Below the pieces are notes generated by a model, which made no database searches, had not been told where the DNA came from, and was given only the letters and a program-made list of their open reading frames with translations. Positions 51,665 through 60,721 of a stretch of DNA of 64,000 bases are shown piece after piece. Position 1 is the first letter of the stretch; each line of letters starts with the position of its first letter. Source of the DNA: CAYMZZ01 sp044463125 (GTDB taxonomy: Bacteria; Bacteroidota; Bacteroidia; Chitinophagales; Chitinophagaceae); NCBI GenBank assembly GCA_044463125.1, contig JBIQMS010000002.1:124001-188000 (forward strand), read 5' to 3'. The position numbers and the translations under genes are program-made.

Positions 51665-53338
51665 TTATTTGGAAGGTACCGCCTCTACGCTTACGCTATC
51701 GGCAGGCCATTCGGCCGGTGCCGACATGCTTTTCGTAAATTGATTGGCTATGCCGCCCAGGTAATTAGTAAGTTGCTTCAGGCTATTGTTTTTGCGGTCG
51801 ATCAGGTTCACTTCCATATGGGTTTTCACTTTTCCATCTTCCACATCGCCATAGAGAACCGCATTATCCCAAAAAGCTATGGACGCGTTCAGGATACTTC
51901 CGGTGGAAGATTGTTCCGCAGCGGGATTGTCCTGGTTCATGAGTGCTTTCACACGACCCAGGATCCGGTTTACATCTACAAAGAATCCCATCTGGTGGCC
52001 GCTGATCTTATCGGCATAGGCGGGACTGTTGTTGCCTGCCTTGAAGCGATCGATCTCGCCCTGGCTGCTGCCAAATACCAGCCAGTTTTCGTCGAAGGAA
52101 TACTGCAGGTCGCGCGTAGCCTGGTCGGCATTCTTCATTTGCTGTTGCACGATGCCTACCAGTTTACCAAATGCTTCCTTATCGTTAACGGACACAGCCG
52201 CCACAAAATTCAGATCTGGATTTTCGCGTACATAGAATTCTTTCTTGCCATTGAATCCTTCGTATTCCACTGAATCCTTCTTTACCCCAAAATCGGCCAA
52301 AGCGAAAGCGATATCGCCCTTGTTGGCGGCAACAAACTCATCCATACTGTAGTTGTATTCACCAAAGAATCCATTCACCATACCATCGGCGCCGATCAGT
52401 TTGGAAAGCTCCTTCAAGCCTTCAGGGGGATAATTGAAAACACCCGCAGCCATCACTTCGCCGGAAGGCAGACGCTTGATCAGATCAGTACCTACCGTTT
52501 TGGGTTTATGCTTTTTCAGCAGGGAGGCGAGGTCCTTGCTTACATACTGTGTATTGTCGAAAGTAATCTTGCCATTATCGAAATGCAGGGTACCAGCAGA
52601 AATATTGCCCTCGATGAGTGTGGATACTTTGAGCATGGAAGTGAGCATGCCCATGCGCGCGTCGGCAAAGAATTCAGCATTGGTCCAGAAATGCAGGTCA
52701 CCGGTTTCGCCGATCAGCGAAGCAAAACGCTTGTCGCTATCCAGCAATTTGTCGCCCTTCAGCGCCAGGATGTCCTTACCCAACTGCAGCAGGGTATCGC
52801 CTTTCAGCATCCGCGAGCGACCGTTGCCATAGTTTCCGCCCATTTCGTCGAGCGGCGCATTGGCCAGGATCATGAAGCGATCTTTATTCCAAAGCAGGAG
52901 GGTCATCTCATCAGGATTAGTGAATTTCAGGTCGCCGTCGCTATTGATGGTAATCTTTTCACTGCGGGATGAGTTCAGGGTATTTTCAAAAGCAGCCGCG
53001 TCAGTGAGTTTCCCCTGAAAAGCGAAGTAGCCACTACCATTGTGGCGAGCCAGGTGAAACACTATATCTTCCTTCAGGTTAATGCCCGAAGTGGCCGGGT
53101 CGTTCAACAACTTCTGGGCAGCACTGTCATTAGGATCTGTTTGGTCCGACATGGATTTAAACCAATCCGCATTGCGGATATCTTCCCAGGTCATTTTACC
53201 GGAAAGGGATTTCATGTTGACGTGCACAACAAGTGCCGCATCTTTGGGTACAAGCAGTCCCGTTTTACCGGCTTGCGAACAGGCGGCCAGCAGCAGTGCC
53301 ATCAGCACCACCGGGATCAGAAAATTTCTTTTGTTCAT
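51665..53338 (-). CDS. DUF4836-family lipoprotein
   Basis: A 557-residue exported protein. The signal peptide ends in a lipobox with Cys20 (LLLAACSQ). The mature part begins LLVPKDAALVVHVNMKSLSGKM, a DUF4836 pattern, and repeats similar substrate-like beta/alpha blocks. The family is restricted mainly to Bacteroidota and has no established function. It sits alone between hisS and the ABC pair. Confidence 0.78.
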   Translation of the reverse strand: MNKRNFLIPVVLMALLLAACSQAGKTGLLVPKDAALVVHVNMKSLSGKMTWEDIRNADWFKSMSDQTDPNDSAAQKLLNDPATSGINLKEDIVFHLARHNGSGYFAFQGKLTDAAAFENTLNSSRSEKITINSDGDLKFTNPDEMTLLLWNKDRFMILANAPLDEMGGNYGNGRSRMLKGDTLLQLGKDILALKGDKLLDSDKRFASLIGETGDLHFWTNAEFFADARMGMLTSMLKVSTLIEGNISAGTLHFDNGKITFDNTQYVSKDLASLLKKHKPKTVGTDLIKRLPSGEVMAAGVFNYPPEGLKELSKLIGADGMVNGFFGEYNYSMDEFVAANKGDIAFALADFGVKKDSVEYEGFNGKKEFYVRENPDLNFVAAVSVNDKEAFGKLVGIVQQQMKNADQATRDLQYSFDENWLVFGSSQGEIDRFKAGNNSPAYADKISGHQMGFFVDVNRILGRVKALMNQDNPAAEQSSTGSILNASIAFWDNAVLYGDVEDGKVKTHMEVNLIDRKNNSLKQLTNYLGGIANQFTKSMSAPAEWPADSVSVEAVPSK

Positions 53339-53359
53339 GTAGTGGATTGTTTTGAAGCG

Positions 53360-54739
53360 TCAAAGAAACGAAAAGCTGCTCAGATTATCGAATGAAACGG
53401 ATACTTGTTGCCCATTCCGGAGGTCCTTGATCGTACATTTTCGATCCTGAAGTTCCTGGCTGCCAATGATTATGACAAAAGGGATCTGCCTTTTTTCGGC
53501 ATATTTAAACTGCTTGTCGAATTTGACAGCCTCATGGTAGAGTTCGCAGCGGATGCCGGTTTCGCGCAGGATACCGGCCAACTGAAAGGCGGCCTGGCAT
53601 TCTTTTTCTCCCAGGTTGAAGAAGAGAACATCCGTACCGGTCTGCACTTCATCCGGAAAAGCTTTCAACTCCTCCAGCACATCATAAATACGGTCTACCC
53701 CAAAGCTGATACCCACGCCGGGGATGCCGGGCACGCCAAACAGGCCGGTAAGATCATCGTAGCGGCCACCGCCCCCAATGCTGCCCATCTGCACATCGAG
53801 CGACTTCACTTCAAAGATGGTACCGGTGTAATAGTTCAATCCCCTGGCCAGGGTAAAGTCAATCTCAATCGGTAAATCGGATCCGCTGGTAGCGGCCAGA
53901 AAGTCCAGGATCCAGCCCAGCTCTTCCAGGCCTTCTTTGGCCAGGGGTTCAGCGCCCAATAGTTTGTCAAGTGAAGCCAGCTTTTCATTGTTGTTGCCGG
54001 CAATAGTAAGGTATTGGCGAATAATAGTTACCTGGTCTTCACCAAGCCCCTTTGCCTTTAATTCTTCTTCCACTTTCTCCAGGCCAATCTTATCGAGCTT
54101 GTCGATGGCGACTGTAATATCAGTGAGCTTGTCGGCGCCGGCACTGGCTGCTGCCAGCGCAGCCAATATTTTTCGATTGTTTAGTTTGATTGCCACTTTC
54201 AGGCCCAATTTCTTAAACACTTCGGCATAAACGGAGGCGAGCTCCACTTCGTTGAGCAGCGACTTGCTGCCTACAACATCAGCATCGCACTGATAAAACT
54301 CGCGGTAACGTCCACGTTGCGGGCGATCGGCCCGCCAAACGGGTTGCAACTGGTAGCGGCGGAAAGGGAAATGCAGTTTCGCCTGGTTCATGGCCACATA
54401 GCGCGCAAAGGGAATGGTAAGGTCGTATCGAAGCGCCCTTTCGGTGAGCTCCTTGCTGTTTTTGCCCTGCAGGGCCAGCTCAAACCCCTTTTTGGTTTTT
54501 TCGATATTGGCGGGATCGCCCAGCCCATTGTTGAGGATTTTGAAAATAAGGCGGTCGCCCTCCTCGCCATATTTACCCATCAGGGTATCGAGGTTTTCCA
54601 TGGCAGGCGTTTCCAGCGGCTGAAAGCCATATTTTTCAAAAACAGAACGGATAACGGAGAAAATATAGTTGCGCTTGCGCACGGTATCGGGTCCAAAATC
54701 GCGGGTGCCCTGCGGAAGACTTACAGTAGGTTTTGCCAT
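53360..54739 (-). CDS. hisS: Histidyl-tRNA synthetase
   Basis: A 459-residue class II synthetase. Motif 1 (KYGFQPLETPAMENLDTL), motif 2 (PVWRADRPQRGRYREFYQCD), a histidine-A motif (ARGLNYYTGTIFEV) and motif 3 (GISFGVDRIYDVLEEL) are all visible, with an anticodon-binding C-terminal domain. It charges tRNA-His. It is 21 bp from the DUF4836 gene on the same strand. Confidence 0.97.
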   Translation of the reverse strand: MAKPTVSLPQGTRDFGPDTVRKRNYIFSVIRSVFEKYGFQPLETPAMENLDTLMGKYGEEGDRLIFKILNNGLGDPANIEKTKKGFELALQGKNSKELTERALRYDLTIPFARYVAMNQAKLHFPFRRYQLQPVWRADRPQRGRYREFYQCDADVVGSKSLLNEVELASVYAEVFKKLGLKVAIKLNNRKILAALAAASAGADKLTDITVAIDKLDKIGLEKVEEELKAKGLGEDQVTIIRQYLTIAGNNNEKLASLDKLLGAEPLAKEGLEELGWILDFLAATSGSDLPIEIDFTLARGLNYYTGTIFEVKSLDVQMGSIGGGGRYDDLTGLFGVPGIPGVGISFGVDRIYDVLEELKAFPDEVQTGTDVLFFNLGEKECQAAFQLAGILRETGIRCELYHEAVKFDKQFKYAEKRQIPFVIIIGSQELQDRKCTIKDLRNGQQVSVSFDNLSSFSFL

Positions 54740-54789
54740 CAGTGGTTAGATAGTAATTGAAGGATGATAAGGTTGCGGATCATTAGGAA

Positions 54790-55260
54790 TCAGGATGCCA
54801 TGCTGCGTGCGTGATTGTCGATGATGGCATCGCAGGCTTCGCTGATCATGGCGAATACTTCATGATAACCCTCTTCTGCTCCATAATAGGGGTCGGGCAC
54901 ATCCTGGTTGCTGCCGGGGTTCAGCTCATTCATGAGCAAATCAGCTTTTTGTGGGTCAAATGAATGCCGCGCAATTCGCCGCATTTCATCAAGCACATCG
55001 GAAGCCAGCGCATAAATGCGGTCATAAGCCTGGAAATCCGCGGCCACAAAGCGCCGGGCCCTTTGATGGCTGATATCGATGCCATGCAGCCGGGCCACTT
55101 TTTGCGAAAGGGGATGCGGCGCATCGCCTGTATGGTAACCATTGGTGCCCGCACTCTCAACAATCCAGTTCAAACCCGCTTTTTCAGCCTTGTGCTGCAA
55201 AATGCCCTCCGCCAGCGGGCTGCGGCAGATATTGCCCAAACAAACGACGAGGATTTTCAT
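54790..55260 (-). CDS. Low-molecular-weight protein-tyrosine phosphatase
   Basis: A 156-residue phosphatase. The P-loop CLGNICRS (Cys7, Arg13) is at the N-terminus, and the general acid is in DVPDPYYG. It hydrolyses phosphotyrosine or arsenate-like substrates; Bacteroidota members often relate to exopolysaccharide control, but no such genes are adjacent. A perfect -7 element ends 3 nt before the ATG, so the mRNA is probably leaderless. Confidence 0.92.
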   Translation of the reverse strand: MKILVVCLGNICRSPLAEGILQHKAEKAGLNWIVESAGTNGYHTGDAPHPLSQKVARLHGIDISHQRARRFVAADFQAYDRIYALASDVLDEMRRIARHSFDPQKADLLMNELNPGSNQDVPDPYYGAEEGYHEVFAMISEACDAIIDNHARSMAS

Positions 55261-55263
55261 GCT

Positions 55264-55271
55264 GCAAATAT
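55264..55271 (-). promoter_or_regulatory. -7 element of the phosphatase gene, leaderless arrangement
   Basis: TATATTTG on the minus strand fits TAnnTTTG, with 3 nt before the ATG; a start site 4 nt past the element would be the A of the ATG. Confidence 0.55.
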
Positions 55272-55495
55272 ATGCGACGTATTACGTAGTACGTTTTACG
55301 TTCTACGTTTTAGGATTAAATGGTTGATTATTTGTGAGTTGGATTCTCACTTTTTGTAATAGTTACCCGGCAATGAAATAATCACATATTGGGCTCAGAC
55401 TGAATTGTGCAGCTTAATTTCTATACCAACTAACCCGCCTTCATAAACTTCACCCAAAAACGTACTACGTACAACGTATAACGTAAAACGTATCT
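55272..55495. repeat. ACGTnnT heptads around a unique centre
   Basis: ACGTnnT units at 55275-55311 face the complementary set at 55459-55491, with about 145 bp of plain A/T-rich DNA between. The second arm ends 4 bp before the next start codon. Confidence 0.6.
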
Positions 55496-55873
55496 ATGGA
55501 TTTTACACAAACTCCGCATCTCACTACTGCCAAACAACAAAAATTCAATAATTTGGCGGCCCTGAACAGCTTAAGCATGGGAATCATTGATAAGGATAAT
55601 GAAGAAAAGCGTGCAGACAGCGCGGAATCCATGATGGAGGAGTATGAACGCAAGCGCCGCAAACAGGTGGCAGCTATGCGTTCCATTCTCGATTATGGTA
55701 TCGGCACCCTGATTATGGCGGCCGGGGTTTTCCTGTTTATCAGGAACCGATTAGACCTCTCTTTCAATGAAAAGTTCCCCCCCAATGATTCCGATAAAAT
55801 AATCGGGGTGGTGTTTGTGATCTATGGCTTGTGGCGGGTGTATCGTGGGTACCGGAAAAATTATTTTAAATGA
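55496..55873 (+). CDS. Small membrane protein of unknown function
   Basis: A 125-residue protein with a charged N-terminal half (KDNEEKRADSAESMMEEYERKRRK, probably helical), one or two hydrophobic segments (about 66-85 and 100-115) and a basic end. I do not recognise it. It overlaps the next gene by 4 bp and starts a three-gene unit with the PstS-like and TPR proteins. Confidence 0.65.
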   Translation: MDFTQTPHLTTAKQQKFNNLAALNSLSMGIIDKDNEEKRADSAESMMEEYERKRRKQVAAMRSILDYGIGTLIMAAGVFLFIRNRLDLSFNEKFPPNDSDKIIGVVFVIYGLWRVYRGYRKNYFK

Positions 55874-56790
55874 GGAAATCATTCCCCTTTTTCAGGATTA
55901 TCTTTTTACTGATCATTATTGTCTCCTGCAAATCTTATGAGGAAAAGGCAGCAGAGTTGCCCGACACGCCCCTGCGGGGTGAGATTCATATTAGTGCCGA
56001 TGAATCATTTAAGCCCATTGTAGATGAGCATATCAAAGTGTATGAATCCAATAATCGCGGCACCAAAATTCATGTACACTATAAGCCGGAAGCAGAATGT
56101 TTGAAGGACCTGCTGGTCGATAGCATCCGCATGATCATTGCCACTCGTGGATTGAGTGCAGAGGAGTCGGCTTTTATCTCCGACAGCCTGCGGGTAGGTC
56201 CCGAATGGCTGGATGTGGCCCGCGATGCAGTGGCTGTGATTGTGCATCCCGAATCGCCTGATTCTCTTTTCACTATGCAGGAGATACGACAGGTGCTTAC
56301 CGGCAGCTTTAAGAAAAAATTAATACCGGTATTTGATGGCATCAAAGCAACCAGTACAGTGCGCTTTATCGTCGATTCAGTATTGAAAGGCGAAGCCCTG
56401 AGCCCGGAAGCCATGGCCGCCCAGAGCAGCGAAGGGGTTATTGACTATGTCTCCCGTAATCCCGGAACCATAGGGTTTATCGGCGTAAGCTGGATTGGTA
56501 ATAAAGAAGATGAGGAACAGAAAAGTTTTTTGAAAAAAGTACGGATCGCCTATCTCGAGAGTACCGACTCAATAGGAACGTTCGTACAGCCGGTGCAAAA
56601 CAATATCTACCTGGGCATCTATCCCATGGTACGCGATTTGTTTTACATACGGAAGGAAAGACATAAGGGACTGGCTTATGGCCTGGCCATGTTTATGAAG
56701 GGACATATAGGGCAGCTTATTTTCAAGCGCGCCTATCTTGTTCCCACACAAAAAAAATATACACTTCGGCCGATCAGGCTGAACGAATAG
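55870..56790 (+). CDS. PstS-like substrate-binding lipoprotein
   Basis: A 306-residue exported protein with a lipobox at Cys20 (IIIVSCKS). The rest follows the type II periplasmic binding fold of phosphate-binding proteins (EIHISADESFKPIVDEHIKVYE, then FTMQEIRQVLTGSF, IDYVSRNPGTIGFIGVSWIG). No phosphate ABC permease is nearby, so it may serve signalling or another uptake route. It lies 43 bp before the TPR gene. Confidence 0.75.
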   Translation: MRKSFPFFRIIFLLIIIVSCKSYEEKAAELPDTPLRGEIHISADESFKPIVDEHIKVYESNNRGTKIHVHYKPEAECLKDLLVDSIRMIIATRGLSAEESAFISDSLRVGPEWLDVARDAVAVIVHPESPDSLFTMQEIRQVLTGSFKKKLIPVFDGIKATSTVRFIVDSVLKGEALSPEAMAAQSSEGVIDYVSRNPGTIGFIGVSWIGNKEDEEQKSFLKKVRIAYLESTDSIGTFVQPVQNNIYLGIYPMVRDLFYIRKERHKGLAYGLAMFMKGHIGQLIFKRAYLVPTQKKYTLRPIRLNE

Positions 56791-56833
56791 GCAAAGTGGT
56801 TATATTTACAACTTCTAAAAAGTGAAAAAAACA

Positions 56834-58531
56834 ATGAAGAAAATTTCCATTACAAGCCTGGTTGCGGTCATGCTCGTTGCCGGTACTGTGAAAGCACAAT
56901 CCGTCCAGGATGGGGTGAATGATATGTATGCTGAGCGCTACAAAAGCGCTATAGCCACTTTTGAGAAATTGCTGGCTGCAAACCCCAACAATATTGAAGC
57001 CACTTACTGGCTGGGGCAAACCTACCTGGAGCAGGAAAATCTTGCGGCTGCCAAGGCGCTCTATGAAAAAGCGCTGCTGGCCAGTGCCAATGCGCCGCTC
57101 GTAATTGTAGGCATGGGCCAGGTAGAGTTGGAAGAGAACAAGATCAGCGAAGCCCGCCAGCGTTTTGAAGCAGCCCTCACCATGACCAAAAGCCGTAAAG
57201 GCAATGACCCCGACATTCTGAATGCTGTTGGCCGCGCCATTACCGAAGTATATGACCAGAAAACTAAAAAAGGGGATATCAATTACGCAATTGAGAAACT
57301 GACTGAAGCCGCTGAGCGCGATAAGAAAAATGCTTCTATTTACCTCAACCTGGGCGATGCCTACCGCAAAGCCAAGCCGGGTGAAGCGGGTGGACTGGCT
57401 TTCCAGAACTATCAGCAGGCAGTTGACGTGAATAAGAATTTCGCCATCGCGCATTATCGCACGGCGCAGCTCTTCAATACACAACGCAACTGGGATCTTT
57501 ATCAGAAACACCTGGAAGCGGCCATTGAAGCTGATCCCCGTTTTGCGCCCGCTTATTATGACCTGTATTATTTCAAACTCTACCGTCAGGATTACCTGAA
57601 CGCGGAGTACTATGCCAACAAATACATTGAGAGCTCTGACCCCGATCCGCAAAATGATTACCTGCGTGTGCAAACGCTTTATGCCAAGAAAGATTTTGAC
57701 AACGCGATTGCCGGCGCCAAGGAAATCATCAATAAAACCGGTCAGGATGCCAGGGCACGTACCTTTAAGCTGATTGCAGATTCTTATGTGCAAAAAGGTG
57801 ACACGGCTGCAGGACGCGAATACATCGATCAATATTTCAGCCGTCTGAAAAAGTCGGACGAAGTATTGCCCTCTGACTTTAAACTGAAAGCAGATATCTA
57901 TTCTGTTATTCCTGGTGAAGAAGCTACGGTGCTGCAGGCTTATGAGCAGGGTGTGGAAAGTGATACCACACTGGAAGGAAAAGTGAGTCTGCTGAAACAA
58001 GGGATCACATTCTTCGCAAAGCAGAAGAAATACGATATGGAGAGCAAGCTCCACGAAATGCTGCTGCAACTGAAGCCCGAAAAGACCATCAACGATTGGT
58101 TCAGCGCCGGTATCGCCCACTACCGCAACGACAACTATGCTCGCAGCTACGATATCTTTACGATTGTGGCCGACAGCTTCCCCGACCAGATATATGGCTG
58201 GGAATGGAAATTCCGGAATGCACAGATCATTGATACGGTTGCGAAAGACAGTATTGCCCTGCCCGCGGCAGAGCAGTTGATTACATTCACCAACAACGAT
58301 ACGGTAACTTACGCTTCACAAATCACACTGGCTTCTTATTTCCTGGCCATGTATTACAACGATAAAGGCGACCAGGCTAAAGCGGTGGAATACCTGAAGC
58401 TCATGAAAGCCGCCACATCCGATCCCGCGCGTAAGGAAAATATCCAGAAGAATATTGATGCCCTGAGCGCACTGATTCCCAAATCGAGCTCCAGCGCGGG
58501 AGGGAAGGCGACAGGGAGTTCAGGAAAGTGA
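56834..58531 (+). CDS. Exported tetratricopeptide-repeat protein
   Basis: A 565-residue protein from the ATG at 56834 (a GTG four codons earlier is less likely), with signal peptide MKKISITSLVAVMLVAGTVKA. Several TPR motifs follow (YKSAIATFEKLLAANPNNIEATYWLGQTYL, and others to about 470), ending in a serine/glycine-rich tail (KSSSSAGGKATGSSG). It is likely a periplasmic scaffold. Together with the PstS-like and small membrane proteins it forms a recurrent-looking Bacteroidota trio; the function is unknown. Confidence 0.8.
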   Translation: MKKISITSLVAVMLVAGTVKAQSVQDGVNDMYAERYKSAIATFEKLLAANPNNIEATYWLGQTYLEQENLAAAKALYEKALLASANAPLVIVGMGQVELEENKISEARQRFEAALTMTKSRKGNDPDILNAVGRAITEVYDQKTKKGDINYAIEKLTEAAERDKKNASIYLNLGDAYRKAKPGEAGGLAFQNYQQAVDVNKNFAIAHYRTAQLFNTQRNWDLYQKHLEAAIEADPRFAPAYYDLYYFKLYRQDYLNAEYYANKYIESSDPDPQNDYLRVQTLYAKKDFDNAIAGAKEIINKTGQDARARTFKLIADSYVQKGDTAAGREYIDQYFSRLKKSDEVLPSDFKLKADIYSVIPGEEATVLQAYEQGVESDTTLEGKVSLLKQGITFFAKQKKYDMESKLHEMLLQLKPEKTINDWFSAGIAHYRNDNYARSYDIFTIVADSFPDQIYGWEWKFRNAQIIDTVAKDSIALPAAEQLITFTNNDTVTYASQITLASYFLAMYYNDKGDQAKAVEYLKLMKAATSDPARKENIQKNIDALSALIPKSSSSAGGKATGSSGK

Positions 58532-58804
58532 GTTTTACGTAGTACGTAGTACGTTATACGTTTTACGCTTTACGTTGGAGAGAGAATTTTAATCAAATTG
58601 TCATAATGTATAAAGCAGGCCCTGAGGCCTGCTTTATACATTATGACAATTGCCAGAAACCCTGGGTAATTGGCTCTGGTCTTTGTTTGCCAGCATTCAA
58701 AGCCTACCCAAAAAGATTTTTCTTGGCGCCAGCCCAGCTCTCACGAAAAACGTAATACGTACTACGTAATACGTATTACGTAAAACCTCCGCCACTTTAT
58801 TTTC
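58532..58804. repeat. ACGTnnT runs and a 26-bp perfect inverted repeat
   Basis: ACGTnnT units (58534-58575 and 58746-58788) flank a hairpin at 58596-58651: AATTGTCATAATG and onward pairs without a mismatch over 26 bp across a 4-nt loop (CTGA). This stem is too long and too A/T-rich to be a plain terminator and lacks a T run. It lies after the TPR gene and before nuoA. Confidence 0.75.
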
Positions 58805-58833
58805 GTTTTATTCCCCACCCTGCCTTATTTTTG
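58805..58833 (+). promoter_or_regulatory. nuo operon promoter
   Basis: TATTTTTG at 58826-58833 matches TAnnTTTG, about 20 nt after a TTTTCG that could serve as a degraded -33 element. The leader to the nuoA ATG would be only about 15 nt. Confidence 0.6.
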
Positions 58834-58850
58834 CCCACAGGGTAAAAATT

Positions 58851-59246
58851 ATGATCCATTTACTCCAGATAAATCCAACTGACTCAGGCGCCGGCTCTTA
58901 CCTGCCCATTGCTATCCAGGTGCTTTTCGCCGTAGGCCTTATTGTTTTCCTGACCGTATTGACCCACCTGATGGGTCCCAAGCGCAAGACCTCCGATAAG
59001 CTGCAAAACTTTGCCAGCGGTATCGAGAGTCATGGCGATGCGCGTCAGCCTATGGCCATCAAATACTTCCTTACAGCCATTCTCTTCGTGCTGTTTGATG
59101 TGGAAGTGATCTTTTTCTATCCTTATGCGGTAAATTTCAAGGATTTGGGCTGGGACGGATTCTGGGCCGTGCTGATGTTTGTGGGATTTTTCCTTTGCGG
59201 ATTCATTTACATCGTTCGCAAAGGAGCCCTCAAGTGGGAGGATTAA
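58851..59246 (+). CDS. nuoA: NADH-quinone oxidoreductase subunit A
   Basis: A 131-residue membrane subunit with three helices. KLQNFASGIESHGDARQPMAIKYF and FVLFDVEVIFFYPYAV are NuoA signatures (the acidic FDVE is in the second helix). It is part of the proton-pumping arm of complex I and starts the nuo operon. Confidence 0.96.
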   Translation: MIHLLQINPTDSGAGSYLPIAIQVLFAVGLIVFLTVLTHLMGPKRKTSDKLQNFASGIESHGDARQPMAIKYFLTAILFVLFDVEVIFFYPYAVNFKDLGWDGFWAVLMFVGFFLCGFIYIVRKGALKWED

Positions 59247-59337
59247 GTAGGGATCTTTTCGCCCGGTATGGAACCCTTATCCGATTCATTTGTTAGATAA
59301 TGAGTAGTGATTCATTGTCGAATTCAAAAAAAAGAAT

Positions 59338-59922
59338 ATGTCACGCCCCGTTTCATACAATATCAAGAAAAAGGACCTGGTCAATGATATCAGCATTGCC
59401 GAGATGCCCGATGGGCACCAGGGTGAAGGTTTCTTTGCCACCAATCTCAGCAAAGTAGTAGGACTGGCCCGTCGCAACAGCATCTGGCCCCTGCCTTTTG
59501 CCACTTCCTGCTGCGGTATCGAATTCATGGCTACCATGGGCTCGCATTACGACCTGGCCCGCTTTGGCAGCGAAAGGGTGGGGTTCTCACCCCGCCAGTG
59601 CGACCTGCTGATGGTGATGGGTACCATCGCCAAAAAAATGGGTCCGGTGGTAAAGCAGGTATATCTCCAAATGGCCGAGCCCCGTTGGGTGATAGCCGTG
59701 GGCGCCTGTGCCTCCAGCGGTGGTGTATTTGATACTTACAGCGTGTTGCAGGGAATAGACCAGGTAGTGCCTGTGGATGTATATGTGCCCGGCTGCCCGC
59801 CCCGCCCTGAAGCCATCATTGATGGCGTAATGCGCATTCAGGACCTGGTGGGTAAAGAAAGCCTGCGAAGAAGGAACAGTGAGCAATATAGGGCGCTGTT
59901 GGAAAGCTATGGAATACAGTGA
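59338..59922 (+). CDS. nuoB: NADH-quinone oxidoreductase subunit B
   Basis: A 194-residue subunit that ligates the terminal 4Fe-4S cluster N2. Cysteines are in ATSCCGIEFMA, GACASSGG and PGCPPRPEAIIDG. It links the peripheral arm to the quinone site. It is 91 bp after nuoA, with no repeat between. Confidence 0.97.
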   Translation: MSRPVSYNIKKKDLVNDISIAEMPDGHQGEGFFATNLSKVVGLARRNSIWPLPFATSCCGIEFMATMGSHYDLARFGSERVGFSPRQCDLLMVMGTIAKKMGPVVKQVYLQMAEPRWVIAVGACASSGGVFDTYSVLQGIDQVVPVDVYVPGCPPRPEAIIDGVMRIQDLVGKESLRRRNSEQYRALLESYGIQ

Positions 59923-60100
59923 TGAGACGTATTACGTAATACGTTTTACGTAATACGTAGATTTGATAATTCGGTTATTCGGTAATTTGCTTGAATCGTC
60001 TTAACAAATTATCGAATATTCAAATTCCTGAATTAAACCTTAAACCCTAAACCTTAAACTTAACGTAGTACGTAATACGTAAAACGTAAAACTCAAAAAA
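59923..60100. repeat. ACGTnnT heptad dyad between nuoB and nuoC
   Basis: ACGTnnT units at 59926-59959 face complementary units at 60063-60091, with ATTCGGT and TTAAACC units between. The repeat lies inside what should be one operon, so it is transcribed. Confidence 0.65.
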
Positions 60101-60685
60101 TTGTCTTCCGAATTCATACAACAAAAACTGTCCGAAAAGTTCGGCGATGCGGTTTCCGGTTTTACTGTGAACTATGGCATTCTGCGCTTTGAAGCGCCGA
60201 AGGAGATGAACCTGAAAGTGCTGAACTTTTTGTACGACGATGAAGAACTGCAGTTCCGCTTTCTTACCGATCTCTGCGCGGTGCATTATCCTGATCGTAA
60301 GGGTGCCGAACTGGAAGTGGTTTATCACTTACATAATTTGCCGAAGAATGTGCGCCTGCGCTTTTGTGTGAGCACGCCCGTGGCAAAACCGGATGTGTAT
60401 TCTGCAACCGGTCTTTTTTCATCGGCCAATTGGATGGAAAGGGAAACCTATGATTTCTATGGCGTCAACTTCATTGGTCACCCCAACCTGAAGCGGATTT
60501 TGAATGTGGAAGAAATGGATTATTTCCCGCTGCGCAAGGAGTTTCCGCTGGAAGACCAGAGCCGGGTGGATAAGGACGATGAAATGTTTGGAAGAGGAGG
60601 AAGTATTGGTTTTGGTACCGTAAAGCAGGAGGACGCAACGGTTGTTGAATCCGACAAGTCGAATGAAGGAGAACAGATTGTATAA
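60101..60685 (+). CDS. nuoC: NADH-quinone oxidoreductase subunit C
   Basis: A 194-residue protein with a TTG start (LSSEFIQQKLSEKFG). LTDLCAVHYP, ANWMERETYDFYGVNFIGHPNLKRIL and YFPLRKEFPLE are the 30-kDa subunit blocks. It is separate from NuoD. It has a charged C-terminal tail of about 35 residues (RVDKDDEMFGRGGSIGFG onward). Confidence 0.95.
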   Translation: MSSEFIQQKLSEKFGDAVSGFTVNYGILRFEAPKEMNLKVLNFLYDDEELQFRFLTDLCAVHYPDRKGAELEVVYHLHNLPKNVRLRFCVSTPVAKPDVYSATGLFSSANWMERETYDFYGVNFIGHPNLKRILNVEEMDYFPLRKEFPLEDQSRVDKDDEMFGRGGSIGFGTVKQEDATVVESDKSNEGEQIV

Positions 60686-60721
60686 TGTAGCAGGGCCTGG
60701 CCCTGTGCATTTTTTTAGTAT

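Noticed and set aside
56774..58120. 448-codon open frame on the minus strand opposite the TPR gene
   Set aside because: Antisense of an obvious exported TPR protein, with no family signature.
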